Counted from the first letter of the stretch, positions 11,736 through 23,604 are shown. The stretch is DNA of 64,000 nt from Rhodococcus sp. SGAir0479 (GCF_005484805.1 NZ_CP039432.1:3410001-3474000); one strand, 5' to 3'. The notes: generated by a model from the letters alone, not told the origin. Made by a program: numbers and translations.

Positions 11736-12614
11736 CTACGGCACATCGCGTCCGCGGTCGAGAAGTCCAAAAAGGTATCGGCCATACCCGGACTTCATGA
11801 GCTGCTCTGCGCGAGTCTGCAGCGCATCGTCGGTGATGAATCCCTTCCGCCACGCAACTTCCTCGGGCGCCCCAATCTTGAGTCCCTGCCGCTCCTCGAT
11901 GGTACGTACATAGTTTGACGCGTCGAGAAGCGAATCGAACGTGCCCGTATCGAGCCAGGCGGTACCACGAGGCAGTACCTCGACGTTGAGTCTCCCTTGA
12001 TCGAGGTAGGCACGATTCACATCGGTGATCTCGTACTCCCCTCGATCGGATGGCCGCAGCGTGCGGGCGATCTCGATGACGTCGTTGTCGTAGAAATACA
12101 ACCCGGGGACGGCGTAATTCGACTTCGGCGTGGCGGGCTTCTCCTCGAGCGAAAGGGCGCGGCCACGGTCGTCGAACTCCACCACTCCGTACGCCGAGGG
12201 GTCCGCCACCCAGTAGGCGAAGACGGAGCCGCCATCGAGATGATCGAACCGGCCGAGTTGGTGGCCGAGTCCAGGGCCGTAGAAGATGTTGTCTCCGAGC
12301 ACCAGTGCGGCAGAGTCCGAGCCCACGTGGTCAGCCCCGAGCACAAACGCCTGCGCGAGGCCATTCGGCTCCGCCTGAACCGTGTACGTCAGGTTGATCC
12401 CGAACTGGGACCCGTCACCGAGCAGACGCTGGAATTGGTCGGCGTCGTGCGGCGTAGTGATCAGGAGGATGTCCCGGACACCCGCCAGCATCAGGGTGCT
12501 CAGCGGGTAGTAGATCATCGGCTTGTCGTAGACCGGAGTCAGCTGCTTACTGGTCCCCAGCGTGATGGGGTGCAGCCGAGTGCCTGATCCGCCGGCGAGG
12601 ATGATGCCTTTCAC
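11736..12614 (-). CDS. rmlA: Glucose-1-phosphate thymidylyltransferase
   Basis: 292 residues, the usual length. It makes dTDP-glucose from glucose-1-phosphate and dTTP, the first step of dTDP-L-rhamnose synthesis in the cytoplasm. The N-terminal [11 protein letters not shown] nucleotide-binding loop, the [16 protein letters not shown] segment and the GDNIFYG motif are all present. Start is GTG 12614, 33 bases after rmlC ends. It is the last gene of the polysaccharide operon, followed by the hairpin at 11656-11690. Its product feeds rmlB. No rmlD (the final reductase) is in the window. Confidence 0.97.
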   Translation of the reverse strand: MKGIILAGGSGTRLHPITLGTSKQLTPVYDKPMIYYPLSTLMLAGVRDILLITTPHDADQFQRLLGDGSQFGINLTYTVQAEPNGLAQAFVLGADHVGSDSAALVLGDNIFYGPGLGHQLGRFDHLDGGSVFAYWVADPSAYGVVEFDDRGRALSLEEKPATPKSNYAVPGLYFYDNDVIEIARTLRPSDRGEYEITDVNRAYLDQGRLNVEVLPRGTAWLDTGTFDSLLDASNYVRTIEERQGLKIGAPEEVAWRKGFITDDALQTRAEQLMKSGYGRYLFGLLDRGRDVP

Positions 12615-12647
12615 GACTGGTTCGCTTTCATTACGGGCCGATTCCGG

Positions 12648-14311
<1,664 letters not shown>

Positions 14312-14348
14312 TTACCGCGCGGATGGTCCCAAATTCAGTCCCTGGGGT

Positions 14349-15257
14349 TCAGGGCTCAAAGCGCGGCCGGTCCGCGGCGAAACCCCACCTACGAATCTCC
14401 CGTAACCGAGCCAGCCGGGCCGTCGCCGAACTAGACGAACGCCCACCGACCAGTAGTCCTAGAAGCGTCACCATGGCTAGCTCAAAACGCTGAAAGAGAC
14501 TGGTTACGCGCCCGCAGTAGTATGCCCCCAGCCTGATAGCAGCGTCTGCGCGCGCGCGTTCAACAAGTTCGCCGTACCGCGCTTGCGAGGCCGCTCCTAC
14601 ATGGGACACGACCACGGGGGGCGCCGCCAACAGTTCGAGGCCCGCCTTCTTCGCTCTCAGCGACAGATCAGCATCCTCTCCATATAGGAAAAAGCGGGGG
14701 TCAAATGGGCCCAAGCCGAGCAGAACCGACCTATCGGCGAACAGTGCACCCCCGCACACCTTATCGACGGGTACAAGATCCTCGTTGGCGTACTGGCGCA
14801 ACCTTTCTGCGACCCTCCGGCGCCTGATCATGCGCGAAGTGGAAAACCTCCAATCCATAAACGCATCAACCTGGACGTCTGCACCCTTCTCAAGCCAGCC
14901 ACTGAAGATTGCGTTCGGATGCCCGCCGATAAGTCGCAACATATGAGAGAAACCATCCGGTTCGATCGCGGCATCCGGATTCAAAATCAGAACCGCGTCT
15001 GCCTCCGACATTTCGACACCCAAGTTTGCAGCCGATCCGAACCCGAGGTTCTGTTCAACTCTCCTTATCAAGCACCCCTCAGCAACCTCCGAATCACCAA
15101 CGCGTTCATCACTGCCATTATCCACTAAGACAATTCGACCACGGATGCCGGAATCCGCGTAACTCTTGCGCACACTGTCCAAGCACGCACGCAGCAACGT
15201 CACATCCGAATTGAAGCAAACCACAACGACATCGATGGACTTGCCAGGAATTCGCAT
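14349..15257 (-). CDS. Family 2 glycosyltransferase, rhamnosyltransferase-like
   Basis: 302 residues. GT-A fold signatures: VVVVCFNSD at the N-terminus, LVDNGSD, NLGFGSAANLG, and ILNPDA as the DxD-like metal site. Further on, VCGGALFADRSVLLGLGPFDPRFFLYGEDADLSLRAKKAG matches the GT2 rhamnosyltransferase pattern. With rmlBCA directly downstream, dTDP-rhamnose is the natural donor (inference). A C-terminal hydrophobic segment near residues 255-270 may touch the membrane. ATG 15257 shares one base with the stop of the upstream gene (TAATG). Confidence 0.88.
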   Translation of the reverse strand: MRIPGKSIDVVVVCFNSDVTLLRACLDSVRKSYADSGIRGRIVLVDNGSDERVGDSEVAEGCLIRRVEQNLGFGSAANLGVEMSEADAVLILNPDAAIEPDGFSHMLRLIGGHPNAIFSGWLEKGADVQVDAFMDWRFSTSRMIRRRRVAERLRQYANEDLVPVDKVCGGALFADRSVLLGLGPFDPRFFLYGEDADLSLRAKKAGLELLAAPPVVVSHVGAASQARYGELVERARADAAIRLGAYYCGRVTSLFQRFELAMVTLLGLLVGGRSSSSATARLARLREIRRWGFAADRPRFEP

Positions 15258-16573
15258 TACACTCCACTCTTCCGATCGTTGACCGCACGCGCCGTGGGCG
15301 ACAATTCGTTGAGAACTCGCGGCCCGGGCGCAACTGATTTCGAAACACTAGACAACACGCGCGGTTCGGAGTCGATTCTCTTCGCGGCCGCCATCAGACC
15401 CACTCCAAACCCGAAGACTACCAACGCTGAGCGAATATACAGTGAGTCATACGACAAACCAGACACCAACGACAGAATCACAATTAGCGCCCCCGAAACA
15501 GCCGCCCCGCTCGAAGGATGCCTTAAACGTCCAATTGCGAAAATCGTCACGGATAGAAGCGCGAGTACCCCCAAGAGACCGAAGTCCCACAAGAAGCTAA
15601 GAAAAATATTGTCTACCGTCGAAAATCCCGACAGCCCGAGTCCTGAACTCAGGGTCTGAAGAAGGTTTCGCGCTCCTGAACCAAATACAACGCACGACCC
15701 ATTGCACGCATCAGCCCACACTCTGAATACCTCCGACGCGTATTCTCGGTTGTCTACCGAGGCCGAGCCTGCGAGCGTTCGGAAGTCTGCGACGCGCCAA
15801 CCAGAAACGATACGAAGCAGGTACGGTAAGCAAAGCAGAAGTGCCATACCTCCAATGGGCGCAGCGATCGCCACTGTGGTCGAAACTCTTGCGTGCTTTC
15901 GCGTAAACCTCAAGAATACGAGTAGAACAATTCCCGCAACAGCGAGAAGTAGCGCTGACCGCGTTCCCGTTGCGGCGAGCGCAGCCAGGGCGGAAACTAC
16001 TGCTATCCATTTGAGCATTACCACTCGCCGACCGGCTCCCTGGTACGCGAGAGCGCCGAAACATAGCACCACGGCAATCATCGCAGCGGGGACCGGCTGC
16101 CCCGCGAGACCGCGTGCTCGGAATTCACCGCCGCCTAAGAACTCTTGAAAGGGAAGCCCGAAGAAGTAACTTACAACATGTCGACGGTTGACCCACTCAT
16201 ATACAAGCAGCAATGCGTTTACGGCGCCGGCGCCAACCATCGCCTCCAGCGGCCTTCTGATGGAAAAGCTAGCCGCCAAGCCAATGACGAAAGGACCGAG
16301 TATCGTAACAAATCCGATCGGGTTGTATGCGACGAACTGGTTGAAAAATATCAACAGCGCCACCACAAGGAGCGATGCATTGGCGGCGCGCGACCGGCGT
16401 TTAACGACAGTAAAAAGTGAAGCGATCGCCCCGATAACCAACGTTACGGTGCTGACTTGACGCCAAAATGGGGTCAGGTTTACAAAATCGACGGGTATAA
16501 CCAACGCAGAAACGGCGCACACTATCACGACGGCGTCAAACAAGGACCGCGTCCCGGAGCGAGCACTCTTCAT
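15257..16573 (-). CDS. O-antigen polymerase/ligase-like multi-spanning membrane protein (Wzy-like)
   Basis: 438 residues with about 10-12 predicted membrane helices and a large periplasmic-type loop near residues 215-320, the architecture of Wzy polymerases and WaaL-type ligases. No short catalytic motif is conserved enough to name it further. Its position between an acyltransferase and a GT2, in an operon that also has a flippase and an initiating phosphotransferase, supports a Wzx/Wzy-type polymerase. Start overlaps the upstream stop (ATGA). Base composition is visibly lower in GC than in the flanking core genes, as is common in surface-polysaccharide islands. Confidence 0.8.
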   Translation of the reverse strand: MKSARSGTRSLFDAVVIVCAVSALVIPVDFVNLTPFWRQVSTVTLVIGAIASLFTVVKRRSRAANASLLVVALLIFFNQFVAYNPIGFVTILGPFVIGLAASFSIRRPLEAMVGAGAVNALLLVYEWVNRRHVVSYFFGLPFQEFLGGGEFRARGLAGQPVPAAMIAVVLCFGALAYQGAGRRVVMLKWIAVVSALAALAATGTRSALLLAVAGIVLLVFLRFTRKHARVSTTVAIAAPIGGMALLLCLPYLLRIVSGWRVADFRTLAGSASVDNREYASEVFRVWADACNGSCVVFGSGARNLLQTLSSGLGLSGFSTVDNIFLSFLWDFGLLGVLALLSVTIFAIGRLRHPSSGAAVSGALIVILSLVSGLSYDSLYIRSALVVFGFGVGLMAAAKRIDSEPRVLSSVSKSVAPGPRVLNELSPTARAVNDRKSGV

Positions 16574-17187
16574 CGAGCCGACCGCAGACGTGCGTGCTCT
16601 TCGAGAATATCAATAGCTTCTGCAGGCGGGAGATCCGACAGCGGTCCCGCCAGCTCCATAATCTCCGAGTCAGGCCAATCCCACCATGCGACCGCGAGAA
16701 AGCGATCAATCAAGTCTACTTCCATTCTCATCCGTACAGGTTTCGCAGGACTGCCCGCGACGACTGTATACGGCGCCACGCTGCGAGAAACGACGCTGCC
16801 GGCGGCCACCACGGATCCATCCCCGATGGTGACACCAGAAAGGATGGTCGCACCGTAGCCGATCCATACGTCCGACCCGATCTCGATTGTGCCCTTGGAC
16901 CACGGGTAGCCGTCCGAGCCAGCACCATCCAACCCCAATTTCTGACGAAGAGGAAAAGTGGTAGCACGATCGAGGCGATGGTTCCCGCCAAGTATAACGG
17001 TCACGTTTCCACCAATTGAAGTAAAATTTCCAATCGAGAGGGAGGTGTCATCGTAATCGAACGTCACGAGCTTCGGCACCGCATAGGTGTGTCGCCCCAA
17101 ATGCGCCCGACCGGAGTCGACGAGCCTGTTAAATTCGGCTTCGCGCGCACGCCTCGGGCTCAGAGCCCCAATAACGCGGGAAAACAT
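16570..17187 (-). CDS. Hexapeptide-repeat O-acetyltransferase (CatB/xenobiotic type)
   Basis: 205 residues. The left-handed beta-helix part shows IGNFTSIGGNV, GTIEIGSDVWIGYGATILSGVTIGDGSVVAAGSVVSRSV and the closing VVAGSPAKPVR, which is the xenobiotic acetyltransferase signature. GGNHRLDR carries the likely catalytic His. It probably acetylates a sugar of the repeat unit. ATG 17187 shares its A with the wzx-like stop and has AGGTGG just upstream; a TTG three bases earlier is possible. Confidence 0.9.
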   Translation of the reverse strand: MFSRVIGALSPRRAREAEFNRLVDSGRAHLGRHTYAVPKLVTFDYDDTSLSIGNFTSIGGNVTVILGGNHRLDRATTFPLRQKLGLDGAGSDGYPWSKGTIEIGSDVWIGYGATILSGVTIGDGSVVAAGSVVSRSVAPYTVVAGSPAKPVRMRMEVDLIDRFLAVAWWDWPDSEIMELAGPLSDLPPAEAIDILEEHARLRSAR

Positions 17188-18464
17188 CAAACCACCTCTC
17201 TGATGAATTTTTTACGCTTCAAAACAAAGTACAGAGAGAACACCGTCATTGCGCCACACCACCCATACACGAAGAAGGTGCCATTGTGCGACGCGATCGC
17301 GATGAAGTAGACCGCAATCGTAGATACGCTCAGCGGCACGAGGTATCGCAACTCCAAGTCGGGTCGACCGAGCCCTGTTAGGAGGAATACCGACGGGATG
17401 GTGAAAGAGTTGGCCAGATGAGCAAGCGCGACAAGCCCTGTCAGGACGACAATACTCATGGCCGTTTCGATATGCGACTGCATAAACATCGCAAAGGCGA
17501 TAGCGGGCACAAGCATCGCAAACGCCGCGATCGAAAGCAATTTTTCGGAGCGATCCAGTATCGACAACGCTGCAGAGCGAGTTGAAGAACGGCTACCTTC
17601 GGCGATGAGCCCCACCGCGAGCGCTACGAGTGCAACCTTCGGCATAACCAGGATCCGCGTTGCTATGTCGTATTGCGCCAGCAGTGTAGGACTACCGATC
17701 AACCCAACTGCCCATCGATCGAGTTGAGTAATCCCGAGCCCTAGAAGCGTTACGGCGCCCTTAGCGCGAAGGAACAAGATCATGAGCCGATTAATTTCAC
17801 CGGCGCTGAACTTTCCGGTACTTACCCGACTGAGACAGCGGTACTCAGCCAGGAGCCCTAACGCCGCCTGGCAAATTCCGGAGCACAAAATTCCTACGCC
17901 CAGCGAGTTGATACCAAGGCCGCTCAAAAGCGAGAGTACCGTCGCTAAAACTTGGACGCCGGCACCTCCAACGAGAATGATCCCGCGTCGCGTAAATCTG
18001 CCAGCGCCAAGTGCGCTACCAGCGTAAACAAGCCCAATTCCCCGGAGGGCGCATCCGACGGCGACCATCGCAAACATGAGCACCACTTGCGTCATCGGAA
18101 TCTGCGCAAGCCCGGCGTGTTGGCTGTAGAGGGGCCAAACGAGGACCGAGACAAGTCCGAGCACGAGAGGAGGCGACATCGAGACCAAAAACAATCGGAC
18201 AGACACAGCCCGGGTGAGCTCTTCCGTGCTCGCTAGTTTAGTCGCGAGACTTGGCGAGCCGAAATCGAACACAACGAAAATCGTCGCCAGCGTCGCGCCC
18301 AACGCCCACACTGCGTACTCGCTGGTGGAAACAAACAGACTTCCGAGTAGCGGGACGAATGAATTCACCGCGCTCGCAGCGATGCCAGGTAGGCCGCCCT
18401 TTAGCAGGCGGACTGCTAGACCCCCATTGGGGGCACTCGTCGCGGGAAGACTATGGCTACCCAT
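17187..18464 (-). CDS. Polysaccharide flippase-like membrane protein (Wzx/MATE-like)
   Basis: 425 residues with about 12 hydrophobic segments spread along the whole length, the layout of Wzx lipid-linked repeat-unit flippases (polysaccharide biosynthesis superfamily). It would move undecaprenyl-linked repeat units across the membrane for the Wzy-like protein encoded two genes later. ATG 18464 follows GAGG at about 10 bases. A 75-base gap separates it from the upstream pyruvyltransferase gene. Confidence 0.82.
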   Translation of the reverse strand: MGSHSLPATSAPNGGLAVRLLKGGLPGIAASAVNSFVPLLGSLFVSTSEYAVWALGATLATIFVVFDFGSPSLATKLASTEELTRAVSVRLFLVSMSPPLVLGLVSVLVWPLYSQHAGLAQIPMTQVVLMFAMVAVGCALRGIGLVYAGSALGAGRFTRRGIILVGGAGVQVLATVLSLLSGLGINSLGVGILCSGICQAALGLLAEYRCLSRVSTGKFSAGEINRLMILFLRAKGAVTLLGLGITQLDRWAVGLIGSPTLLAQYDIATRILVMPKVALVALAVGLIAEGSRSSTRSAALSILDRSEKLLSIAAFAMLVPAIAFAMFMQSHIETAMSIVVLTGLVALAHLANSFTIPSVFLLTGLGRPDLELRYLVPLSVSTIAVYFIAIASHNGTFFVYGWCGAMTVFSLYFVLKRKKFIREVV

Positions 18465-18539
18465 TTACACATCGCCTCGAATCTTCTGGCCGTCGCTGTT
18501 GGGAGGTTTAGTGGCCGGGTGAAGTATGGCCCAGCTTTC

Positions 18540-19589
18540 CTAACCCGCTCGTGCAGCGGACCGCAGACTTTCAACAATTCGCTGGCGCTCGACCTTCGCA
18601 TCAGAGCGGGCTGCAAGCACCCGCCGCTCGTAATCGGCTCTGGCGTGGTTATCCGACGAGAGCGCAGATATCTGCTGCATGACCCGCTCGGGCTCAAACT
18701 TGTTCACGTTGTGAACGAAGTCGCTCAGGTCGAGGTCCTGAAACGCCCCAAACCCTTTACGCTCATAGGCCAAGTGAATGACATAGTGCCCAGCTTGCAT
18801 AGCCATCAACGCAGCATGCAGCCGTACGGCAACAACAACCCGCGGCTGAGTAGGGTTCAATAGCTCGTCACGCGGGATAATCTTCCCCGGGCCCAGCCTC
18901 GTCATAGCCTCGGTGTCGTCGTTCCCCCCGACAGCACTCTGGATATACCCATCGAATTCGCCCAGGTATTCCGCGAGCTCCGCTACCAAAGGGGGTACAG
19001 CTCCGTTTAGGGCACGCACCGAAAGGACGGGTACCGGATCTGGAAGACCTCGCGCGAATTGAGGATGTTCGGGGGCGAGCAGCGCCAGATCCGGGGCTCT
19101 TGATATCCCGACACCCTGGAACTCGGAGATGGTACGGTCGTCTCGGCCGTATACCGTATTAATGCGTCCCAGCAGCGCGGCCGCAGCTCTGCGGCTGCCG
19201 TATCTTGCTGGCCCAATGCTCTGCGGAAGGTAAACCGTCGGAGCATCGGATAGGCTCGCGGCAATCAACTGGGGGCCGTGAACAATCAGGGTCTTCGCGA
19301 GTTCTACAGGTCGGCCGGCACGTAGGTAGCCGCCGCCGACCCCGACAATCAGGTCAAATTCCGCCATCCTACGCAACAGCCGCAGATAGCTCTTTGAGTA
19401 GCCTCTGATCCCGGGCGCGGAGTTGTAGATCCGCAGCGGAAGGTCCGCGAATGTCTCCGGACGGGACGCTACTAGCGAGATCTCCGCAGTATCATCGAAC
19501 GCTTCTCTGAGCATGTCGATGGTGTGCTCAACAAGCAGCCCATCTCCGGCGTTGAGAGAGCTGTATCCATGCAATATCAGAACCTTCAC
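18540..19589 (-). CDS. Polysaccharide pyruvyl transferase family protein
   Basis: 349 residues. It begins KVLILHGYSSLNAGDG, followed by a GVGGGYLRAG glycine turn, YLPQSIGPARYGS, and VVAVRLHAALMAMQAGHYVIHLAYERKG near the C-terminus, the arrangement of the WcaK/CsaB pyruvyltransferase family. It likely transfers pyruvate from PEP to a sugar to form a ketal. I chose GTG 19589, which overlaps the upstream stop (GTGA); an in-frame GTG/ATG further upstream would run deep into the preceding gene. The pyruvate would add negative charge to the polymer. Confidence 0.85.
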   Translation of the reverse strand: MKVLILHGYSSLNAGDGLLVEHTIDMLREAFDDTAEISLVASRPETFADLPLRIYNSAPGIRGYSKSYLRLLRRMAEFDLIVGVGGGYLRAGRPVELAKTLIVHGPQLIAASLSDAPTVYLPQSIGPARYGSRRAAAALLGRINTVYGRDDRTISEFQGVGISRAPDLALLAPEHPQFARGLPDPVPVLSVRALNGAVPPLVAELAEYLGEFDGYIQSAVGGNDDTEAMTRLGPGKIIPRDELLNPTQPRVVVAVRLHAALMAMQAGHYVIHLAYERKGFGAFQDLDLSDFVHNVNKFEPERVMQQISALSSDNHARADYERRVLAARSDAKVERQRIVESLRSAARAG

Positions 19590-20617
19590 TGCGCCAAAAC
19601 CTCTCGATACGCTTCGATGTGAGCTTCGACGCTCGTGCTCCAATCGAAACTGCGTGCCCAGTCCTTGCGGATCTGGATCTCGGCCGGTGTCTGCCCTCCG
19701 CCCGTAAGGACCCTCACAATCCCTGCCGCGATCGATTCTGGCGTCAATGACTCCAAAATGGTCGACGGTCCGGCTACCTCGGCCAATGCGCCCCGCGTGG
19801 ACGTCAGGACGCGGGTACCGGTTGCGAGCGCTTCTAGTACGGGAAACCCGAAACCCTCGTAGCGACTAGGAAATACGAAGAGGCTCGCACTCTGCATAAG
19901 CGCAGTTCGGTCCTGGTCCGAAACGAACCCCAGATATATCACGTTATCGGCCTGCTCTATTAGCTGCATAGATTCTGCATAGTTCCATGCGGGCTTACCG
20001 GCGATTACAAGCGGTATCCCAAGGGCCTTAACCGTCTTCTCGCTCATGGCTCGGACCAACTCTGACACATTCTTGCGGGGCTCGATATTTCCGACGTACA
20101 GAATGAATCTTTCTGGGACCCGGGCTTGGACCTCGGCCGACAAGGAAATTGCAGCAGAGAACTTCTCAAAGTCGATACCGTGGGGAATGGTACGGATACG
20201 ATGAGGATCGATCTCAAATACACTGGCAATATCGTTAGCGCTGGATTTTGAAACCGTGATTACGAGGTCCGTGGACCGAGCGGCGCGCTCCACCCTTTTT
20301 CTCCACACCCATTCTTGCCGAGAATTTCGAATCCCACTTGCCCACCTACTAGCCACGCCGTGAATTGTCACGACCGATGGGCCTCGGGTCGCAACAAGCG
20401 GACCGGTGTCGGCAACGTAGTGAATCAGCTGGTCGGACGAACCTTCACGAATTGCAGCGCAGGTCTCGTGTGCTGCTGTTATTAGCGGGTTCATCCCGTA
20501 CGGGATAGTATCTACCGTGTGCCCGCGTTCTACGAGTCCGGCCGCGATATTCCGCGCGTAGGTAGTATTGCCCCCAACGTGCCGCTCCAGGATTCTTCCC
20601 GGCATCAAGACTCTCAC
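19586..20617 (-). CDS. Family 4 glycosyltransferase
   Basis: 343 residues, GT-B fold. N-terminal VGGNTTYARNIAAGL acceptor-side loop; VVTIHGVAS; VSKSSANDI; the C-terminal donor domain with ILYVGNIEPRKN, VIAGKPAW, and PSRYEGFGFPVLEALATGTRV, where the EGFGFPVLE segment holds the nucleotide-sugar-binding glutamates. Start is GTG 20617, overlapping the upstream stop as GTGA. Confidence 0.92.
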   Translation of the reverse strand: MRVLMPGRILERHVGGNTTYARNIAAGLVERGHTVDTIPYGMNPLITAAHETCAAIREGSSDQLIHYVADTGPLVATRGPSVVTIHGVASRWASGIRNSRQEWVWRKRVERAARSTDLVITVSKSSANDIASVFEIDPHRIRTIPHGIDFEKFSAAISLSAEVQARVPERFILYVGNIEPRKNVSELVRAMSEKTVKALGIPLVIAGKPAWNYAESMQLIEQADNVIYLGFVSDQDRTALMQSASLFVFPSRYEGFGFPVLEALATGTRVLTSTRGALAEVAGPSTILESLTPESIAAGIVRVLTGGGQTPAEIQIRKDWARSFDWSTSVEAHIEAYREVLAQ

Positions 20618-21687
20618 TCTGACCTGATTTCCTTAGTTTCTTGGTAAAGCGCCGCCAACGCCCTGCGCTGCGCCCCGGATGAATGCACGCTTAGTGATTC
20701 AATCGCCTGGCCTGAGACCTGCGTTCGATAGTCCGGTTCTGAGAAGAAGCGCTGAATAGACGAACCTAGCTCGCGCGGGGTAGTCCCTCCCTTGGCGAAC
20801 CCGAGCCCGTCAAGGTGCGGAATCCCTCGCACCAGGATCGGCACGCCGAGTGCTGCGGCATCTACCAATGTCATCGGCGCGCCCTCCCATTCGGCAGAAT
20901 GTACGAACAGGTCAGCGCTCGAAATATGGTCATGCGCCTCTCGGCTCGTAACCCATCCGGTGACGTAAACCCCAGCGTCTTCTAGGACCTGCCGCAACTG
21001 CGCTTCTCCATCTCCGACCCAGATACAACGAACCGGCGAACCGACATTCTGAAGTGCCTGGGCCAGAAACTGCGGGTCCTTTTGACGGGATATCCTGCCG
21101 ACGCAGACAAGTGTCGGAATCTGGTTACGACAGCTTTCATCGACAGGCTTCCCACCCACGCGCGGGATCACGGAACTGATGTTCGGTAAGTACCTGACCG
21201 ACGTGGATCCGCGGCGCCGTGAAAAACGGTGTGCAACCGCAATCTCGTGCGGGCTAACAGCGGCGATGGTTTGCCGGCGTTGCGCTAATAAGTACTCTGC
21301 CCCGACAAATATCGACCTTAGGAGATTCGGAAACTCACTGCGGTAAAAAGCAAAGCAATGAGGGGAGTAGACGACCGTGGACCGAATCTTCGGCAGGGCC
21401 CTTAGCAAGCCAGCATAGCTGGAATGAAAGTGTACGACCTTCGGATTCTCTCTCCGGATGCGCTTAGCAGCCTGAACGTAAAAGTTGAGCATACTCCCAT
21501 CGACATGAACCGTTTCAACGTCGGGTTCGTCGCCACTATCGTGTTCAGCCCTTCCCCTTACGAGAAGCTGGTGCCGTAGACCCTCAGAGTGGCGAATGTA
21601 GGTATCGATGGCAGACTGAACTCCCCCTCCATAAGCTTCCGATATGTGGAGTACGTCGACCGTGCGATCGGGCGATGACTTCTTCAA
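20614..21687 (-). CDS. Family 4 glycosyltransferase
   Basis: About 357 residues. The N-terminus DVLHISEAYGGGVQSAIDTYI, VVHFHSSYAGLL, CVGRISRQKDP and HSAEWEGAPMTLVDAAALGVPILV define a GT-B, GT4-type enzyme. A longer open frame runs back to 21882 inside the upstream gene, so the real start is probably TTG 21687, about 12 bases after GAGGAG; TTG 21699 touches that site and is less likely. It sits 47 bases after the initiating phosphotransferase gene and may add the second sugar. Confidence 0.87.
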   Translation of the reverse strand: MKKSSPDRTVDVLHISEAYGGGVQSAIDTYIRHSEGLRHQLLVRGRAEHDSGDEPDVETVHVDGSMLNFYVQAAKRIRRENPKVVHFHSSYAGLLRALPKIRSTVVYSPHCFAFYRSEFPNLLRSIFVGAEYLLAQRRQTIAAVSPHEIAVAHRFSRRRGSTSVRYLPNISSVIPRVGGKPVDESCRNQIPTLVCVGRISRQKDPQFLAQALQNVGSPVRCIWVGDGEAQLRQVLEDAGVYVTGWVTSREAHDHISSADLFVHSAEWEGAPMTLVDAAALGVPILVRGIPHLDGLGFAKGGTTPRELGSSIQRFFSEPDYRTQVSGQAIESLSVHSSGAQRRALAALYQETKEIRSE

Positions 21688-21734
21688 CTGGTTAGTCAAC
21701 TCCTCAATTTTCGTGGAGCAGGTAAACAAAGGAG

Positions 21735-23267
21735 TTAGTATGCGCCGCTGCCCGCCGTAACAGCACGGATTGTCTTTCCGACTATCAAGAGATCTTGGGT
21801 CATTGACCAGTTCTCTACGTACGAAAGGTCCAGACGGACGGTCTCGTCCCACGACAAATCGCTGCGGCCGCTCACCTGCCATAGGCCCGTAAGCCCCGGC
21901 TTGACGAGAAGCCGACGACGTACCTCACCGTCATACGCCTCGACCTCGCGGCGGAGCGGGGGCCGAGGGCCCACGACGCTCATTTCACGACGCAAAACGT
22001 TCAGGAACTGGGGTAGCTCGTCCAAGCTGAACTTTCGGAGAATGCGCCCTACGGGCGTGACCCGCGGGTCGTGTTTCATCTTGAAGAGCACGCCGGCGCC
22101 CTCATTGTTCCCGAACAGTGCTTCGACTTGTTTGTCGGCGCCGTCCACCATGGTGCGGAACTTCAGCATCTGGAAGGGCTTGCCATCGAGACCGATCCGC
22201 TCAGACTTGTAGAGCACAGGGCCCTTGCTCGTTGCCTTCACTGCGATCGCGATCGCGACCATCACCGGCGAGACGGCTGCCAACGCGATCAGCGAGAAGC
22301 AAAGATCGAACGCAGATTTTCCGAAACGCTTGGCACCGTGGTAACGCGGCTTCTCGACGTGAATCAGGGGGAAGCCCGCCACCGGTCGCATCTCGAGACG
22401 GGGCCCGGCCACATCAACTACCCCGGGTGCGACCACCAGGTCGACGTCATGCGGTTCGAGTTCCCACACCAGACTCCGAATACCTTCGTGTCCCAGGTGT
22501 TCGGTGGCAGTTACAACGACCGTGTCGGCTCCGCACTGCCTTAGCGCATGGACTACCGAGTACTCGTCGCCGAGAACCGGGATCGCTCGACCGTCGACCA
22601 CCATGTTGTCGTCGTCTCTAAACCCGTGGCCAGGGAGACACACTCCCACAACGCGGTACCCGGACCCGGCATCCCGACTGAAATTCCTTGTCATCGTGAG
22701 TACCGACTGCCTGCTGCCCACGACGAGAACCGATGTGCTGCACTTTCCGACAGCTCGCTGGCGACTCACAACCTTTCGCGCGATCCACCGCGACAGCGAC
22801 AAGCCGAACAATCCGACCGGGAACGCGATCGCCAGGTAGCCACGTGCGATCTCGAGGTGGAACAGCATGCTGACGATCGCAACCAGGCCGAACAACTGCA
22901 ACGTAGCGACCGCTATGCGGCGGTACTCCTCCGCCCCACCGCCGATTACGCGGGCCGAGCGCGTCCTGTGAATCGTCAGCATCGACAGCCACAACAAGGC
23001 CATTGCGACCGAAGCAGCGGTGTAGCTGAGGCCAGAGAAGGCTGCTGTCGTGACCTCCCGGGTCTCAGTTCCGAACCGGGCGATCTGGGCTACCCCAACA
23101 GCGAGGCCCACGACCGCCGCGTCAGAGAGCCACAAGCCAGCCATGTAGCGGCGCTGCCACACGCTGCGTGAACTATGTTGCGATTCAGCGAGGCCCATCA
23201 TTCGAAGCTGCGCCTCAGCCTCGAATCCGTCCCCCGCTCCTGTTTCCAGGGAATGCGTTGCCGTCAC
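21735..23267 (-). CDS. Exopolysaccharide polyprenyl glycosylphosphotransferase (WcaJ/WbaP type)
   Basis: About 510 residues. It loads the first sugar-phosphate onto undecaprenyl phosphate, starting the repeat unit. Four N-terminal membrane helices (residues ~45-175) are followed by a CoA-binding-like Rossmann region (VLVVGSRQSV). A fifth hydrophobic segment comes next, then the catalytic bacterial sugar-transferase domain with KSERIGLDGKPFQMLKFRTM, KFSLDELPQFLNVLRREMSVVGPRPPL and KPGLTGLWQVSGRS. Start GTG 23267 has GGAGG seven bases upstream; an in-frame start at 23405 has no such site. First gene of the polysaccharide operon. Confidence 0.93.
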   Translation of the reverse strand: MTATHSLETGAGDGFEAEAQLRMMGLAESQHSSRSVWQRRYMAGLWLSDAAVVGLAVGVAQIARFGTETREVTTAAFSGLSYTAASVAMALLWLSMLTIHRTRSARVIGGGAEEYRRIAVATLQLFGLVAIVSMLFHLEIARGYLAIAFPVGLFGLSLSRWIARKVVSRQRAVGKCSTSVLVVGSRQSVLTMTRNFSRDAGSGYRVVGVCLPGHGFRDDDNMVVDGRAIPVLGDEYSVVHALRQCGADTVVVTATEHLGHEGIRSLVWELEPHDVDLVVAPGVVDVAGPRLEMRPVAGFPLIHVEKPRYHGAKRFGKSAFDLCFSLIALAAVSPVMVAIAIAVKATSKGPVLYKSERIGLDGKPFQMLKFRTMVDGADKQVEALFGNNEGAGVLFKMKHDPRVTPVGRILRKFSLDELPQFLNVLRREMSVVGPRPPLRREVEAYDGEVRRRLLVKPGLTGLWQVSGRSDLSWDETVRLDLSYVENWSMTQDLLIVGKTIRAVTAGSGAY

Positions 23268-23604
23268 TCCTCCACCTCCACCGACCGTGCACAGACTTGC
23301 TATGACCCCCGACGGGTCGATCACTATGGAGTTGCCCCCCGAAGGCACCCCCGATACGTCCACCCCGTTCCGACCGTCGCATTGAGCGTTCGGTCGACCG
23401 GCCAACGATACTGGACACTTGACCCGAACGGGACCTCAGGGTCTGCTCTTTTGTCCGCCGCTTGCCAGGGTGCACCTCCAGAACAAAAGGCCCGTTCTGT
23501 CCGCTGCAGCAATCGTTTTAGCACGGGTAGGCGACACTCTCGACTCGTACAGAAAAGTGGGTGACCACGGGCGAGTGGGTTGCTGAGCATGCCTGCCCCA
23601 ACAT

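Noticed and set aside
20614-21882. Longer N-terminus for the second GT4 enzyme (start 21882)
   Set aside because: It would overlap the end of the glycosylphosphotransferase by almost 150 bases and the added residues do not look like a GT4 start.
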